Counted from the first letter of the stretch, positions 19,901-31,965 are shown. The stretch: 64,000 bases of DNA from Calliopum simillimum (GCA_951812925.1 OX638371.1:46784101-46848100); one strand, 5' to 3'. Notes: generated from the sequence alone by a model not told the origin. Numbers and translations: made by a program.

Positions 19901-20682
19901 TTGTCTGCAAGTTGCAAAAGAGCTTGTATGGTCTAAAACAAGCCGCCAGATGCTGGAACGTAAAGTTGTTTGAGGTTTTGAAACAGGCTGGTTTTAAACA
20001 AGGTCAAGCAGATCCGTGTCTATTGAAGTTAGCAGTTCAAGACAAGTACATATATATACTAGTCTATGTAGATGATATTTTGGTTGCTGCAACTTTTGAA
20101 CAACACTTTGAACTTGTTGAGAAAATCCTTGAAAACAATTTTGAGCTATCAAAACTTGGAGATGTCAGTTATTATTTGGGAATCAAAATTGAGAGGGGAG
20201 ATGATGGATATTTCTCCATTAATCAAGAAAATTATATTGATAAAATTATCAATCAAGCTAGTTTGGATGACAGCAAAATTTCCAAAATTCCAATTGATGT
20301 TGGATACATCAGTTTAAACCGTAAAGAATGTACTCCACTCGAAAACAATGTGAAGTATCATGAATTAGTTGGATCTTTGTTGTACTTGGCTGTTAACACC
20401 CGTCCAGACATATCTGCGGCAATTTCAATCTTAAGTCAGCATGTGAGTCAACCAATGCAAGAAGACTGGACTGAAATGAAGCGCTTGGTGAAGTATTTGA
20501 AAGGAACTAAAAATATGAGGCTGAAACTCGGTGAAGCACTTGGTGGCGGTCTTATTGGTTTTGCAGATGCCGATTGGGCGCAAAATAGACAAGACAGAAA
20601 ATCAAATAGTGGTTTCATTTTTAAATGGAATGGTGCTTGTATGTTGCATTGGCAGAAGCAGCTCAAGAAGCAATGTGGCTAA
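16990..20682 (+). CDS. copia Gag-Pol polyprotein, second copy (1230 codons, 3' end disrupted)
   Basis: The protein is identical over its full length to the first copy, including the same early end in RNase H. Domain positions are as for the first copy: CCHC at residue 220, DSGA 278, integrase DDE 475/537/573, YVDD about 1026. It begins at the same codon relative to the PBS at 16986. Identity of two complete internal regions means the duplication is very recent or is an assembly product. Confidence 0.93.
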   Translation: MGMSARSEIHSTVSKLNGANYAVWKMKMELILIKEDLWDVVNEEPPKEVNAAWNKRDGQARACIGLLIEDDQFIYLKDEKTARDYWISLKTHHEKPSLSTRVFVMKTICKMQLNDDKRMEAHINEMMGYMEQLAIMGDPLSESWSVAMLLRSLPDTYDPLIVALEARDDKQLSFAFVRGKLVEEAKRRCHRMESSDSAVMKVQGTKYKAEGRSERVGLKCFFCEKTGHIKKDCKQFKGFLQKKRSNKVNLTGHSGDDAEIVEQCFWFGKLANSDWYIDSGATCHISNQRNFFTTLNESHADPVNVANGYRINASGKGSGYLKVFNQRGQIEKIPVMDVLYVPSIESNLLSVKKLTEKGYSVLFEGNVCKIQKKGCTPILAYMANGLYKLKLEAEQINAVNDERNCHGCLHEWHRRMGHRDINAVSKALKQFGVSAKSCCKDMQCEICLSGKMSRKPFPKTSGEQSSSILDLVHTDVAQMNVATPSGYRYFVTLIDDFSRYCVLYLLKNKSEVFDRLKDYMNYVKVKFNKFPKILRSDRGGEYLATRVKTYLASIGTQQQYTAPYTPQQNGVAERRNRYLVEMLRCMLADSGMSNQFWGEAVLTANFIQNRLPTRSNERIPYEIWENRKVDVTEFQVFGADAHVFIPGQHRKKLDKKTQVLTFVGYSEQSKALRFLNKKNLSIVISRDYKILDNAKQICEQKTLSSEVVVDLGCRRSDYEKSEAQVEIFRSDGDFYSADEDAVDDVVVNGNAICEDAVDKVVEDEEAVEHDLEINAAGFSEMPTSNSLSQDITSEKQQIHAQQLRRSSRATKGIPPDRYINVVVESEEPSTLKQAMESTDYHKWKAAMDDEMQSLLRNNTWKIVPLPAGRKAIGCKWIYKIKRGADGKVTKHKARLVAQGYNQKFGVDYDQVFAPVVRQATLRLFLALAGIKKYTVKHYDIKTPFLNGDLHEDIYMRQPPGYEVSSNDEDVFVCKLQKSLYGLKQAARCWNVKLFEVLKQAGFKQGQADPCLLKLAVQDKYIYILVYVDDILVAATFEQHFELVEKILENNFELSKLGDVSYYLGIKIERGDDGYFSINQENYIDKIINQASLDDSKISKIPIDVGYISLNRKECTPLENNVKYHELVGSLLYLAVNTRPDISAAISILSQHVSQPMQEDWTEMKRLVKYLKGTKNMRLKLGEALGGGLIGFADADWAQNRQDRKSNSGFIFKWNGACMLHWQKQLKKQCG

Positions 20683-20954
20683 GGTTACTGATGTCAGATT
20701 TTGGACTTTCTACTGAAGAAGCGACGGTAATTTACGAAGATAATCAAAGCTGCGTCAAAATGGTAGAAAACGAAAAATTTAGCAAACGAACCAAACACAT
20801 TGATACGAAGTATCATTTTTTGAAAGATTTGAAAAATAAACAAATGCTCAAGATACTTTACTGTCCTACTGAAAATATGGAAGCAGATATTTTCACCAAA
20901 CCTTTAGCATTCACAAAAATTAAGAAATTTAGAAACTTGTTAAAATTGTTCTAA
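20625..20954 (+). pseudogene. copia RNase H C-terminal part, out of frame (second copy)
   Basis: Same as 16431-16760, shifted by 4194 bp. It carries the same RNase H deletion, so that lesion predates the duplication. Confidence 0.9.
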
Positions 20955-20965
20955 TTAAGGGAGTA

Positions 20966-21179
20966 TGTTGAAATTTGTTTAAAAACACTTTGTTAGAAAC
21001 ACTTAACGCAAATTTAGTTTCTAAATTTGAGTTAACTTTGAAATATAATTAGAAAATTTTATATGTTGAAAATTGTAAAAAATAGTTTAGTTTTAGTTTT
21101 TGAATAAAACAGAATTACGCTTCACACTTTTGTATTAAATAAAATAGCTTCTAGTGGAATTGGAACTTGGATTCCAATA
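20966..21179 (+). repeat. copia LTR 3 (3')
   Basis: 214 bp, following the polypurine tract TTAAGGGAGTA. It carries AACACTTAACG early and TTACGCTTC late. It is followed by the target duplication GTTAT at 21180. Confidence 0.95.
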
Positions 21180-21671
21180 GTTATGGTACATAATTCAATG
21201 AAAAAAAAAAAAACAAATCTGCCGTTTTTTTTTTTAATCTACTAGTACAGATTCTATATAATCAAGAACTGCGAATAACTTTTCCTACTACGTCCTACAA
21301 ATATTTTTTTTCTTTTTTTAAAAAATGCTTCAAATGAAGAATTTGCATGAAATATAAAATTTATGTTGAAAATTTTTTTGGTTTTTATTAACACAAATGG
21401 TCTCAAAAGTACAAAAAACATTATTTCTTCCACGTATATTTCATTTGTTAACATTAAACATTACCTTTTCATCATCGTTATATATGGAGCTTAAGAAAAT
21501 CGTCCTAAATACCTGGTTTTTAGCAAAACTATAAAGTTAACAACAAATCTGAGATCATTTTTGGGCTCAACGACACCAAATTACTTTTAATACCAAATTT
21601 CATTGATATCTAACCACTCCTTCTATTTTTGACCATTGCTTGTATGGGCTCAACGCACTGTGCGCCGTTTT

Positions 21672-22305
21672 GAATTTTTTGTTTCTGTTTTATATTTTTC
21701 AAGTTGGTATTTGCACTCTGCATCACCAAAAAAAAATTCATTTGTTGACAGTTCAGCTTTCCGTGATAACGTGACCGAACGTGTTTTACGCAGCAAAAAG
21801 TAATTTTTTTGTTGTTTTGTAATTTCAGTGATACTTTTAAACTAATTATTCTTCTGCTGTAGCATAGAAAATCAAAAGAAGTGAAACAACCAACACTATT
21901 ACAAAATAATTATTTGGTTGTATTAGTAGTTTTGAAATTCAACTTGCTATGGTGACTAACAGAAATGTTGGTTTACCACTTAGGGTGTTTTGTCCCAAAT
22001 TAGGGAGTTACTTGACTTTTTATTAATAATGCAACAAATTTTCAATATATTAAGGGCAATATCTTAAAAGCAAGTGAATTGGATTTAAAAATTAATTAAA
22101 TAAAAATTCGTTTGATGTTTTTGTAAGTCAGAAAATCATTTTCGTCTTTATTATCTCGAAATGATAAAATTGGGCAACATTGTAAGAAATTAAATTTGAC
22201 ATTTCATTTCACCTCACTTTTGTTTACATTTTTTACATATTTGCTTTTCTTAAGCTCAATCAATACCTGAGTATTTTTGGACTTATCTTTTGATAAGATT
22301 TCCTA
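21672..22305. other. no gene recognised; short dispersed repeat
   Basis: AT-rich flank upstream of the Pex16 copy. ATAGAAAATCAAAAGAAGTG at about 21865 is the inverse of 27983-28003, so a short dispersed repeat is present. Nothing else is supported. Confidence 0.4.
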
Positions 22306-22309
22306 TAAA

Positions 22310-23276
22310 ATGGATACTTTAAAAAGTTTAATCAAATCCTATGAGATATGGGTTGCTACAAATCCTAACACTGTGGCACTGGGACACAAAATGGATTTCC
22401 CAATTTACAGCAGGTGAGCATAATACATGTTTAATTTAATATCCATTTGTGAACAATAAAGGTTTTTTAGAACGAATTTCTGATCCTACTGTTATATTTT
22501 CTCTATCCAACATTTTGGTGCTTCATAATGATCGGATTATCGACAGACATAGATGCACCATGGGAGTGGCGACGACAAGTAGCAACAGCAATGATAATTC
22601 GGACAAGAGTTAGCTACCGGTTAAAGGTCATGTTAACTACGATGTTTGGTGCTCGTGGAAAATGGTTCTTTGTTGTATTACTACAGGTAGTAGAAGCAGC
22701 CGGGCGATTTTTCATTCCCAAACATTTAACGGATAACAATATTACAACACCCGCAATACCGAGCCTCAATCGTAAACCATTTATAAAACAAGACAAGGCT
22801 AGTTTTACATTCCAATTAAAACATTATAGTCCCTGCGTACACAAAGTAGAAGGCGCACCTTCATTGCATTATCGCGATTTTAATATAAAGCAACTATTAA
22901 TAAGCCGACAGCAGGGCAAAGTGCGCTGCTGCTGGCAGAATATTTGTATATTGCAAAACCCTTGTTTCATCTAGCTTCAATGGGTATATTTGGAGAAAAA
23001 CGTTGGAAGCAATATTTTGTAGTGCTGACCTTTGACTTGGATAGTCTTCGTTACGAAAATCGCCATCTGATGAGCAAACAACAAAAGCTAGAAGTGTCGC
23101 GTCGCTGCATAAATTTACTTCTGTATATATATTGAAAGGTAACCTATGAACGTTACACTCAAAGGCACCTGTGATTTTTAAATGCAGCTGTACGCAACAT
23201 TACTCTTGTATTGTTTGGGGCTTATCCATTGTTGGAATACATTCCTCATTGGCAGGATACCTATTTTTATATTTGA
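22310..23276 (+). pseudogene. Pex16: Pex16 (peroxin-16) copy, frameshifted
   Basis: Pex16 is a peroxisomal membrane protein needed for membrane-protein import. Recognisable blocks in order: SYEIWVATNPNT after the ATG at 22310; SLSNILVLHNDRII at about 22497-22545; GARGKWFFVVLLQVVEAAGR at about 22650; LYIAKPLFHLASMGIFGEKR at about 22940-23000; RRCINLLLY at 23100; PLLEYIPHWQDTYFY at the end (23229-23276), all in the order of the family. A GT-AG intron appears at 22414-22470. At least three frame changes and a stop after LLLYIY separate the blocks, and part of the middle is lost. It is a DNA-level duplicate, not a processed copy. Neighbouring DHX8 remnants lie on the opposite strand. Confidence 0.85.
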
Positions 23277-23307
23277 TCTGCTTGAACAGTTAATTTTCTT
23301 ATTATTC

Positions 23308-23539
23308 AGGCCTATCACTGAATCCATCGTAGATACGAATTTCGTGCTATCATTGAATTCGAATTGCTCCGAGTGAATTCAAAATTCGTCGATTGGGATC
23401 ACTTACTCCATCCGAAACTAAATTTTTTTTTTAATTTCCGACGAATTACGAAGTTACGTTCGTAATTTCTTGTAATCAATAATAGCATTTTTGTAGATCT
23501 CACGAAATTCATATCTACGATGGATTCAATGATAGGCCT
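23308..23539. mobile_element. MITE of about 232 bp
   Basis: AGGCCTATCACTGAATCCATCGTAGATACGAATTTCGTG at the left is matched in inverse by CACGAAATTCATATCTACGATGGATTCAATGATAGGCCT at the right (about 39-bp TIRs, few mismatches). ATTATT lies next to both ends but offset by one base, so the target duplication is uncertain. Confidence 0.75.
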
Positions 23540-23725
23540 AATTATTACTATATTTTCTTAACAGTTAATCAATAAAACTATATTTTATACTCGACATGTT
23601 CTAATTTTACCTGATACATAGGAAATTAGTGGACTTTAGAAGTTTTTCCGATGGACCCTTTATATTTATGAAGGACTGACCTTTGATAGTAAGAAACTAT
23701 CAATAAGAGTAAGAAACTATCAAAA

Positions 23726-26050
<2,325 letters not shown>

Positions 26051-26840
26051 TCAGTGCATTAAGAATTTGATGTTGTTGAACTCTAGGAAGAATAATTAAC
26101 TCAGGCTTAACGTATTTATTTACTTTTTGTATTCATACTTACTTGATATCCAAAGTGGTTTAATAAAATTAAGTGCTACATTTTACTTTTTTCTATTTCT
26201 ATTTTCGTTTTGATTATTTTGAGAAATGTCAGAATCAGCTGACTACTTATTCACCAAATTCACCTTGCTCACGGTTGCATTTTTCCCTTCAGTTCCACCC
26301 GATCACACAGAAGATACCATCGTCCCACTCGTTCACCCCTTTTTGCCCTGCTCCCTCACCACGGTCCCATTCGTTTCTCTGCTGCCGTTTTTTTTCATTT
26401 CACCTCGGCGTTGAAAGTTGCCAATACGGTCAAAATACAAAAATATATCCCGGAAAATAAAAATACATACTTTTACTTAAAAATGCATTATTCCCAGTGT
26501 CGGCAATTGATTAGAGGAATAATCATAGTTTTTGTGTATCTTAAAGAAAATATTCTACATTTTGTCAAAATTAGAAATATTCATTACAAATAAAGAAATT
26601 GTGACATTTTACGAAAAAAAGCTAGAAGTTTGGGCTGGATTCTATCCGCTCGCCATTAGCTGTGTTTTAGACGACAGTTTACATTTAATTAAGCACTTTC
26701 TGAGAAACGTATGGGATAGCATCAACTAAAGTGCTTAATTTAACACAGATAAATTTGCGTGCTTAATTATTAAGCGCAAAGTAAATTGTTGATGTGGTAA
26801 CTACGTGTCAACACGCTGCCACAGCTATTAGTACATGAAG
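26051..26840. other. no gene recognised
   Basis: It contains a Pro/Ser-rich reading frame without similarity that I can name, and a small inverted repeat (TTAATTAAGCACTTT at about 26686, AAAGTGCTTAATTTA at about 26729). It could include the 5' side of the DHX8 copy. Confidence 0.35.
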
Positions 26841-26849
26841 TTAAGGGGG

Positions 26850-27270
26850 GGATACTTCAATTTCGGTAGCTCCTCGATACGGCGATGATTTTGAATAAAC
26901 CGTCCGAAAATAAGTAGAATATATTAAATAAAATTTTTCTTTATCTCGCTTCGTTTTCAAGGTATAATACTTAAACAATACGAGAATATTGAACAAATTT
27001 CTGGAATTGTTAGATTTGACGATGTTTCCACATAAAACGTCCCAAAATAAGTAAATAAAAATATTCAATATTCCGCTCCGTTTTCGAGATGGGAAACTTA
27101 AGGCATGAGAGATACTGAAAAATTTGCTTGAAAAATTAATTTCAAGAAAATTAAACTCTGTTTTTACATAAAACAACCTAGGATAAATCGAAAAAGTTAA
27201 ATAAAATTTTACGATATCTTGCTTCGTTTTGGAGATAACTATAAAAAAATTCCGATGGCAAATCAGCACA
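26850..27270. repeat. diverged tandem repeat (about 130 bp)
   Basis: Three or four units share TAAAATTTT, a CTCGCTTCGTTTTCAAG-like phrase, ACATAAAACGTCC/ACATAAAACAACCT and GAAAAATTTG. They are degenerate and non-coding. Confidence 0.5.
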
Positions 27271-27412
27271 TAATTTAATATTTACTCTAACTATTGGCAA
27301 AAAAATTAGTAGGAAGAATGCGACTTAAAATGAAATAATTTTATTCCATTAATACGAACTTGTACAGTCAAATTTGCAATGAACAACAACCGACGCTACA
27401 AATATTAACTTG

Positions 27413-27509
27413 AAAATTGGTGACATACATATGTTTCGGCTATTACCATATACACATATATATATTTGCATATATATATATATGTACATAGCCTCATCAG
27501 ACCTATTTT
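27413..27509 (-). ncRNA. hammerhead ribozyme, family B, with long AT stem II
   Basis: Minus strand: stem I AAAAT-A-GGT (complement of 27501-27509) pairs with ACC-A-ATTTT (27413-27421) with one A-A mismatch. CTGATGA is at 27500-27494. Stem II starts GGCTAT/ATAGCC (27493-27488, 27443-27438) and continues into an (AT)n-rich extension. GAAA is at 27437-27434. Stem III ACAT/ATGT has a short loop, and the cleavage triplet GTC is at 27424-27422. All core bases are present. The stem II loop differs completely from family A, so this is not a diverged copy of it. Confidence 0.82.
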
Positions 27510-27530
27510 AGTTAATCTTTGCTTCTTTCT

Positions 27531-27600
27531 AGAATCGAACCGCAGCCTTCTGCATTCTAATGAAAGAGTGCAGCAGACCTCTACCACTAAGGCCATGCTA
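27531..27600 (-). promoter_or_regulatory. tRNA-like pol III promoter, family B
   Basis: The block runs GCATGGCCTTAGTGGTAGAG...CTGCGGTTCGATTCTAG. The B box is close to consensus and the A box has one extra base. Between them TCTGCTGCACTCTTTCATTAGAATGCAGA can fold as a stem with TCTGC at both ends. This is a tRNA-derived SINE head, not a scored tRNA gene. Confidence 0.7.
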
Positions 27601-28120
27601 CGGAACGATCTACCGCGTCAAAGATCCTCACATAAATAACACTGTTGTTGTTATTTATGTAAGTCCACTTGCTATAGCAGTCTTAAAAAGCAAAATTAAA
27701 ATCATTTTAATTTGTGAAAAATCATTGAAATAATTTTATTTATTCATTTTATTTGTCCAAGTGATTTAGAGTGCTTGCGTCTATATTTTCATTAAATTTT
27801 ATTGGAATTAAATTCCCAAGTAAGTCCCAGAAAAATCCAGCAATCGCCTTATAGTACCCAAAATTAAGAATGGATTCCCACAAAAGTAAATTCCCAACAT
27901 AAGGCAGCATGGTTTAGCAAATTACACGCATTCTCTGACAGCCAATACGTGTAAGCAGAGGACGACGGCAGAACTAAGCTTCACTTCTTTTGATTTTCTA
28001 TGTGCTGTAGTGTTAATAGATAATACAACTTAAAATAGTGTTTATTTAAACCATTGAAATTATTTTTGAAGAACTTTACCGTAAGATTAAAAAAAAATAT
28101 TTTTGTTTAAAAAGACATGA
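27601..28120. other. no gene recognised
   Basis: AT-rich. It contains a small inverted repeat ACATAAATAAC/GTTATTTATGT at about 27630-27660 and the short dispersed repeat shared with 21850-21885. Confidence 0.4.
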
Positions 28121-29636
28121 AGGGGCTAGTGTGGACAACTGAAATGGGGCTAGTGTGGACATGTCCGTAGCAGCTGAAATGACTGCAGAAATCGTCAGAC
28201 CATTTCTAAAAGCCGTTCCAAGAAAGTACGTTACTTAAAAGAAAGAACGACAGATTCACGTATCCCGATTTACCGGATACCAGCGAAATTTACCGAAATT
28301 TAATAGTGGCAAAGCTACCACAACCACAACAACTGTCGGAAACATCGAGATCAGCAAGTTATATGAAGTTTGAAACAACATGGACAAAAAGTATTTTATA
28401 TTGGCCAAATTCTCACGATCCACGGTTCTCAAGATTTCGACATTACGTTTCAAAAAAGAAATAACGATCGATTCACGTATCCCGATATACCGGATACCAG
28501 CCAAATTCACCGAAATGAAATAGTGGCAAAGCTGCCACAAGCTCAACAACTGCCGGGAACATCTCGATCAGCAAGTTTTATGAAGTTTGATATAAATTTC
28601 TCCAAACACAACATGGTATAGCAGTTAATTTTTTATATGTATCATTATTTGTATTACATCATTATTTACTTGAATAAAAATGTATCTGAACTCTTTCTTA
28701 ACGTTTTTGTATGAACTATCAAGTTTCTTATGGTGTCCACTAGGGTGTCTCTTATTTGGGAAAAATCAAAATTTTATGTCGCGCTCCCCCAGAATCGAAA
28801 GACTTTGAGAAAAAAAATGGGATCTAAACGACAGGTTTTTTTAAACGAATTAACCTGTGCAACGAAGACATTCAAATTTAAATGAAAATTAACATTGATT
28901 TTATATACTTCTTGTTTTAACTTGCTGGGAATCGCGTTGCCTGAAATATTTTTCGCCATCAAATGTGTATCTTATTGTTTTTCGGGTCGCTGAACACGAT
29001 ACAAGTGTCAAAATTAAATTTTGACAGCTGTCAACGGCTACAGAGCTGTCAAAACTCTGTCAAATGGTGAAAATTTGCGTAGCTCTGTAGCCGTTGACAG
29101 CTGTCAAAATTTAATTTTGACACTTGTATCGTGTTTAGCGACCCGAAAAACAATAAGATACACATTTGATGGCGAAAAATATTTCAGGCAACGCGATTCC
29201 CAGCAAGTTAAAACAAAAAGTATATAAAATCTATGTTAATTTTCATTTAAATTTGAACGTCTTCGTGGCACAGGTTAATTCGTTTAAAAAACCTGTCGTT
29301 TAGATCCCATTTTTTTCTCAAAGTCTTTCGATTCTGGGGGAGCGCGACATAAAATTTTGACTTTTCCCAAATAAGAGACACCCTAGTGTCCACATTAGCC
29401 CCCAGTTAAATCAATGGTTGTCTACACTAGCCCCTTATACGGGGCTAGTGTGGACAAATGTAAGCTCTTTCTAAAATAATTTAATAAAGCATTTATGAAA
29501 ATAAAAAATTATATTGTAACTATTGATGCAATTATGAAGGCAAGAGGTATAAGTAATCGCTAAAAAATTACTTTATTACAAAAATGATACATATATAATT
29601 TTGTAATCATATAAAAATTGTCCACACTAGCCCCCC
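28121..29636 (+). mobile_element. pogo-like element remnant with GGGGCTAGTGTGGACA ends
   Basis: GGGGCTAGTGTGGACA stands at 28122 and 28145 in plus orientation, and its inverse at about 29390, 29413 and 29619. Between them frames at 28165-28260 and 28370-28621 carry EIVRPFLKAVPRK and two diverged copies of a block like RFTYPDIPDTSQIHRNEI. These resemble the IRPFPKA...RKKGKS..LTDTPEK tail of pogo/Tigger-type DDE transposases. The catalytic domain is absent. A palindromic MITE (28741-29385) is nested inside. Assignment to pogo is tentative. Confidence 0.5.
28741..29385. mobile_element. palindromic hAT-type MITE, 645 bp, TSD GTGTCCAC
   Basis: It begins TAGGGTGTCTCTTATTTGGG and ends with the inverse; arms of nearly 300 bp pair almost perfectly around a short loop (about 29045-29085) that itself contains ACAGCTGTCAACGGCTACAG inverted. 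It is flanked by the 8-bp direct repeat GTGTCCAC (28733-28740, 29386-29393). An 8-bp duplication and a YAGGG terminus fit hAT elements. A transcript would be a long hairpin. Confidence 0.85.
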
Positions 29637-29885
29637 CCTCTCCTATGTAGCGTGACCGGGTTGAAAAAAATGTATTTTGTTTTATTTTTATATTTAATCT
29701 CTAAGATATTTAAATTTTCTTTAGAATGGTACTCGAATCATCCAGATTAGTGAAATATTGACAAAAATATAGTCAACTTTTTATATAGGTTTTGTACAGT
29801 GGAATATTTTTTGAAAAATTGATAACTGGATAATTTAAGTTTATATCGATAATTCCTTAGGAGAATTTTATTTTCTTAATGAATA

Positions 29886-30714
29886 GGGGAGATGTGTGTA
29901 CCTTGGTCCGAGTGTACCTCGGTCCGAGTGCCGGTTGCCACTCAACAGTTGCACGTGTACGATAATGTTCTTCTATGGAATTTTCCACTCATACCGGTGA
30001 CTCATATAAGTAGACTTCAGACCGTAAAGCTGTATGTGTGTATAAAAAGCAACGGAAAAAGTGTTTTTTGTGTGTAAAAATTTGTTTTTGGAGCACGCTA
30101 CGAAACGTTTTGTGAGAAACTTACTTGAAATATTTCAGTTTTACAACATCAGGAAGGAAGTTTAGTTATTGTTTTAAGCTTTTAGTGTGTTTTAGATGTA
30201 TTTTCATTAACATGTGTTGACAGTTTTTAAAACATGCTGTCTGTGTGTACCTTGGACCTAGCTTATTGACCAGCGAGCCTTTTTCGACGGGCAACCAGGA
30301 AGCCACAATCGCCTCTCAATATAATAGTATTATTATTATTTACGCAATTGATGTATTTATTTGCAACCATTTTTGTTAAATTAATTGTTTTTTACTAAAT
30401 GCACTTTTTTGTGTTATAATTTTTTTTTTTAATTGAAAAAAATGTTACTTTTGATTACATAATAAATGGTTCTTTCATAATTTATTTTTAAAAGTCCAAG
30501 GTACACTTGCATGGTGTACCTTGGATCGTTGGAGATTGCAACGGAAAAAGTAATATTTCTACTCAATGGTAAGACATGGAAATATCATTGTCACGTCATT
30601 TGATGCTGCAAGTATTGTAGAAATATAACTTAATCAAAAAACTAAAGAAACTTTTTTGGAAAACCCAGCACATTGAAAAAACTGAAAAGCGGACCAAGGT
30701 ACACACATCTCCCC
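29886..30714. mobile_element. TA-flanked TIR element, 829 bp
   Basis: GGGGAGATGTGTGTACCTTGGTCCG at the left is the inverse of CGGACCAAGGTACACACATCTCCCC at the right, flanked by TA on both sides (29884-29885, 30715-30716), as in Tc1/mariner-superfamily elements. The phrase GTACCTTGG recurs inside (29900, 30248, 30516), perhaps as subterminal binding sites. No transposase frame is present. Confidence 0.8.
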
Positions 30715-30716
30715 TA

Positions 30717-31235
30717 CTTCAAAATTGCATTTTCAGATCTTGGCACCCCGAATATCGTAGTATCCCCAATACTTTTTTTGACACTGGTTACTTTTAAAGT
30801 AACGAATAAAAAATAATCGATTCTCTAATGAATATACATCACTATTGAAACAATAATAAAAAACAATAATAAAGAAAACAAAATTAATTTGCTGATACGA
30901 TTTAACATTTTGCGTCGATTAAGAAATATAAGAGGTTCAGCTCCTTCCACTACCCATACCGAGAATAAGCGCCATCAACCAACACCTTCAAAACTAAAAA
31001 TTAAACAAAACAATTAAAATAGCAATCAAAACACATTAAAACAACTTACTTGTCTTGGGAAAACGCTGTTACTTTCCATATAATTTAAAATATATTTTTT
31101 TTACACTTCGCTTGCTTTTTTTTTTGATTTATTACTTATTTTCCTCACTTCAATTTAAATTGTCACTGGAAAAATTTGAGTGAATAAAATGTTTGCACTG
31201 TGTACACTTTTTTGACGTAAAATTGTCGTGAAAAA
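30717..31235. other. no gene recognised
   Basis: AT-rich DNA; no supported coding frame, repeat boundary or RNA gene. Confidence 0.4.
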
Positions 31236-31239
31236 TACT

Positions 31240-31565
31240 CCTAAAATTGCATTTTGAATATATTTTTTGTATGGGCGGTAGGCGTGTCCGTTGACTGATT
31301 TCGCTCATTTTCAATCCCCCGAGCTATCTTTGACGAAGGAGGCAGTGTACCAAATTTCATTGAATTATCTTGCTCAGTTTTCCCAAAAAGTGTATTTCAA
31401 CACACAGCCAGCCACCCAGCCAGCCAGACAGACGGACATGGCTATATCGACTCAGGAGGTGACGCTGATCAAGAATATATATACTTTTCTATGCCTGCCA
31501 CGCCTTCTTCTCTGCGTTACAAACGGAAGGACAAAGTGAATATACCCTGGGTGTAGGGTATAAAA
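31240..31565 (+). repeat. fly dispersed repeat with GACGGACATGGCTA tail
   Basis: The string ACAGACGGACATGGCTATAT, then CAGGAGGTGACGCTGATCAAGAATATATA, then ATATACCCTGGGTGTAGGGTATAAAAA form a repeat tail common in fly genomes; 31430-31565 closely matches 3155-3283. GCCAGCCA occurs in a short tandem array at about 31410. I do not assign it to a named family. Confidence 0.65.
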
Positions 31566-31699
31566 ATTGTATATCATTTTGATATTCATTTCTGATACAA
31601 AATTGACATAACCAATTTTGAGTCTGATAACGAAAACAACGCAGATAATGGCGAAATTTTGCAATATAGTGGTTGATCGTCGGCATTAAGTTTTTAGAA

Positions 31700-31965
31700 A
31701 TCGTCCGCATGCAGCGAATGAAGTGTCGGTTTTTTTGAACTCAATTATATTTTTGTGCTTTTTCACAAATTTCATGAGAAAATTCACTTCTTCATCACTA
31801 AAATTGGCTGCGCGTTCGCTTTCCATAGTTTTTGTTTTCCCAACCACAGGCTGCATGCAGCAAATGAATATAGTGTCGGTTTTTTTGCATTCAACTATAT
31901 TTGTTTGCTTTTCACTAATTCTTCACTAAAATTGGCTGCGTGTTCGTCTTCCAGAGTTATCTTCC
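31700..31965. repeat. tandem duplication of about 145 bp
   Basis: GCATGCAGCGAATGAAGTGTCGGTTTTTTTG...CACTAAAATTGGCTGCGCGTTCG recurs as GCATGCAGCAAATGAATATAGTGTCGGTTTTTTTG...CACTAAAATTGGCTGCGTGTTCG. Non-coding. Confidence 0.65.

Larger units (their letters stand above)
12578..21179 (+). mobile_element. Ty1/copia retrotransposon, tandem dimer (LTR-int-LTR-int-LTR)
   Basis: Three 214-bp LTRs (TGTTGAAATTTG...GATTCCAATA) separate two internal regions that encode identical products, with a 4194-bp period. The whole is flanked by the 5-bp direct repeat GTTAT (12573-12577 and 21180-21184), so the dimer occupies a single insertion site. The primer-binding site after LTR1 and LTR2 is GGTTATGGGC, the initiator-tRNA-Met fragment type used by Drosophila copia. 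The polypurine tract is TTAAGGGAGTA. Both internal regions share one deletion in RNase H. Confidence 0.95.
11732..21671. mobile_element. TIR element X, copy 2 (interrupted by the copia dimer)
   Basis: The left part (11735-12150) is the inverse of 10105-10524, and the right part (21190-21671) the inverse of 9664-10105 plus 8563-8600, so this is copy 1 in the opposite orientation. It ends in CGCACTGTGCGCCG at 21671. About 430 bp at 12150-12572 is absent from copy 1 and has no gene. The copia insertion at 12578-21179 supplies most of its length. Confidence 0.7.
27405..27600 (-). mobile_element. second tRNA-like plus HHR element (family B)
   Basis: On the minus strand a tRNA-like head (from about 27600) with A box TGGCCTTAGTGG (27595-27584) and B box GGTTCGATTCT (27541-27531) is followed after about 20 nt by a full hammerhead. 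Its sequence is unlike the 1-2 kb family apart from this order. It appears once here. The minus-strand frame across it is incidental. Confidence 0.75.

Noticed and set aside
12826..20666. Minus-strand frames of 60-150 codons inside copia
   Set aside because: They are shadows of the Gag-Pol frame and occur identically in both copies.
23060..23100. CTGATGAGC followed by GCTAGAAG, hammerhead-like
   Set aside because: No GAAA directly after the stem, no cleavage triplet and no stem I; it is Pex16 coding sequence.
22310..23276. Functional Pex16 gene
   Set aside because: Several frame changes and an internal stop separate conserved blocks; sequencing error could explain one or two but not all.
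27531..27600. Functional tRNA gene
   Set aside because: A and B boxes are present but the acceptor and T stems do not pair as a cloverleaf and the A box has an extra base; read as a SINE head.
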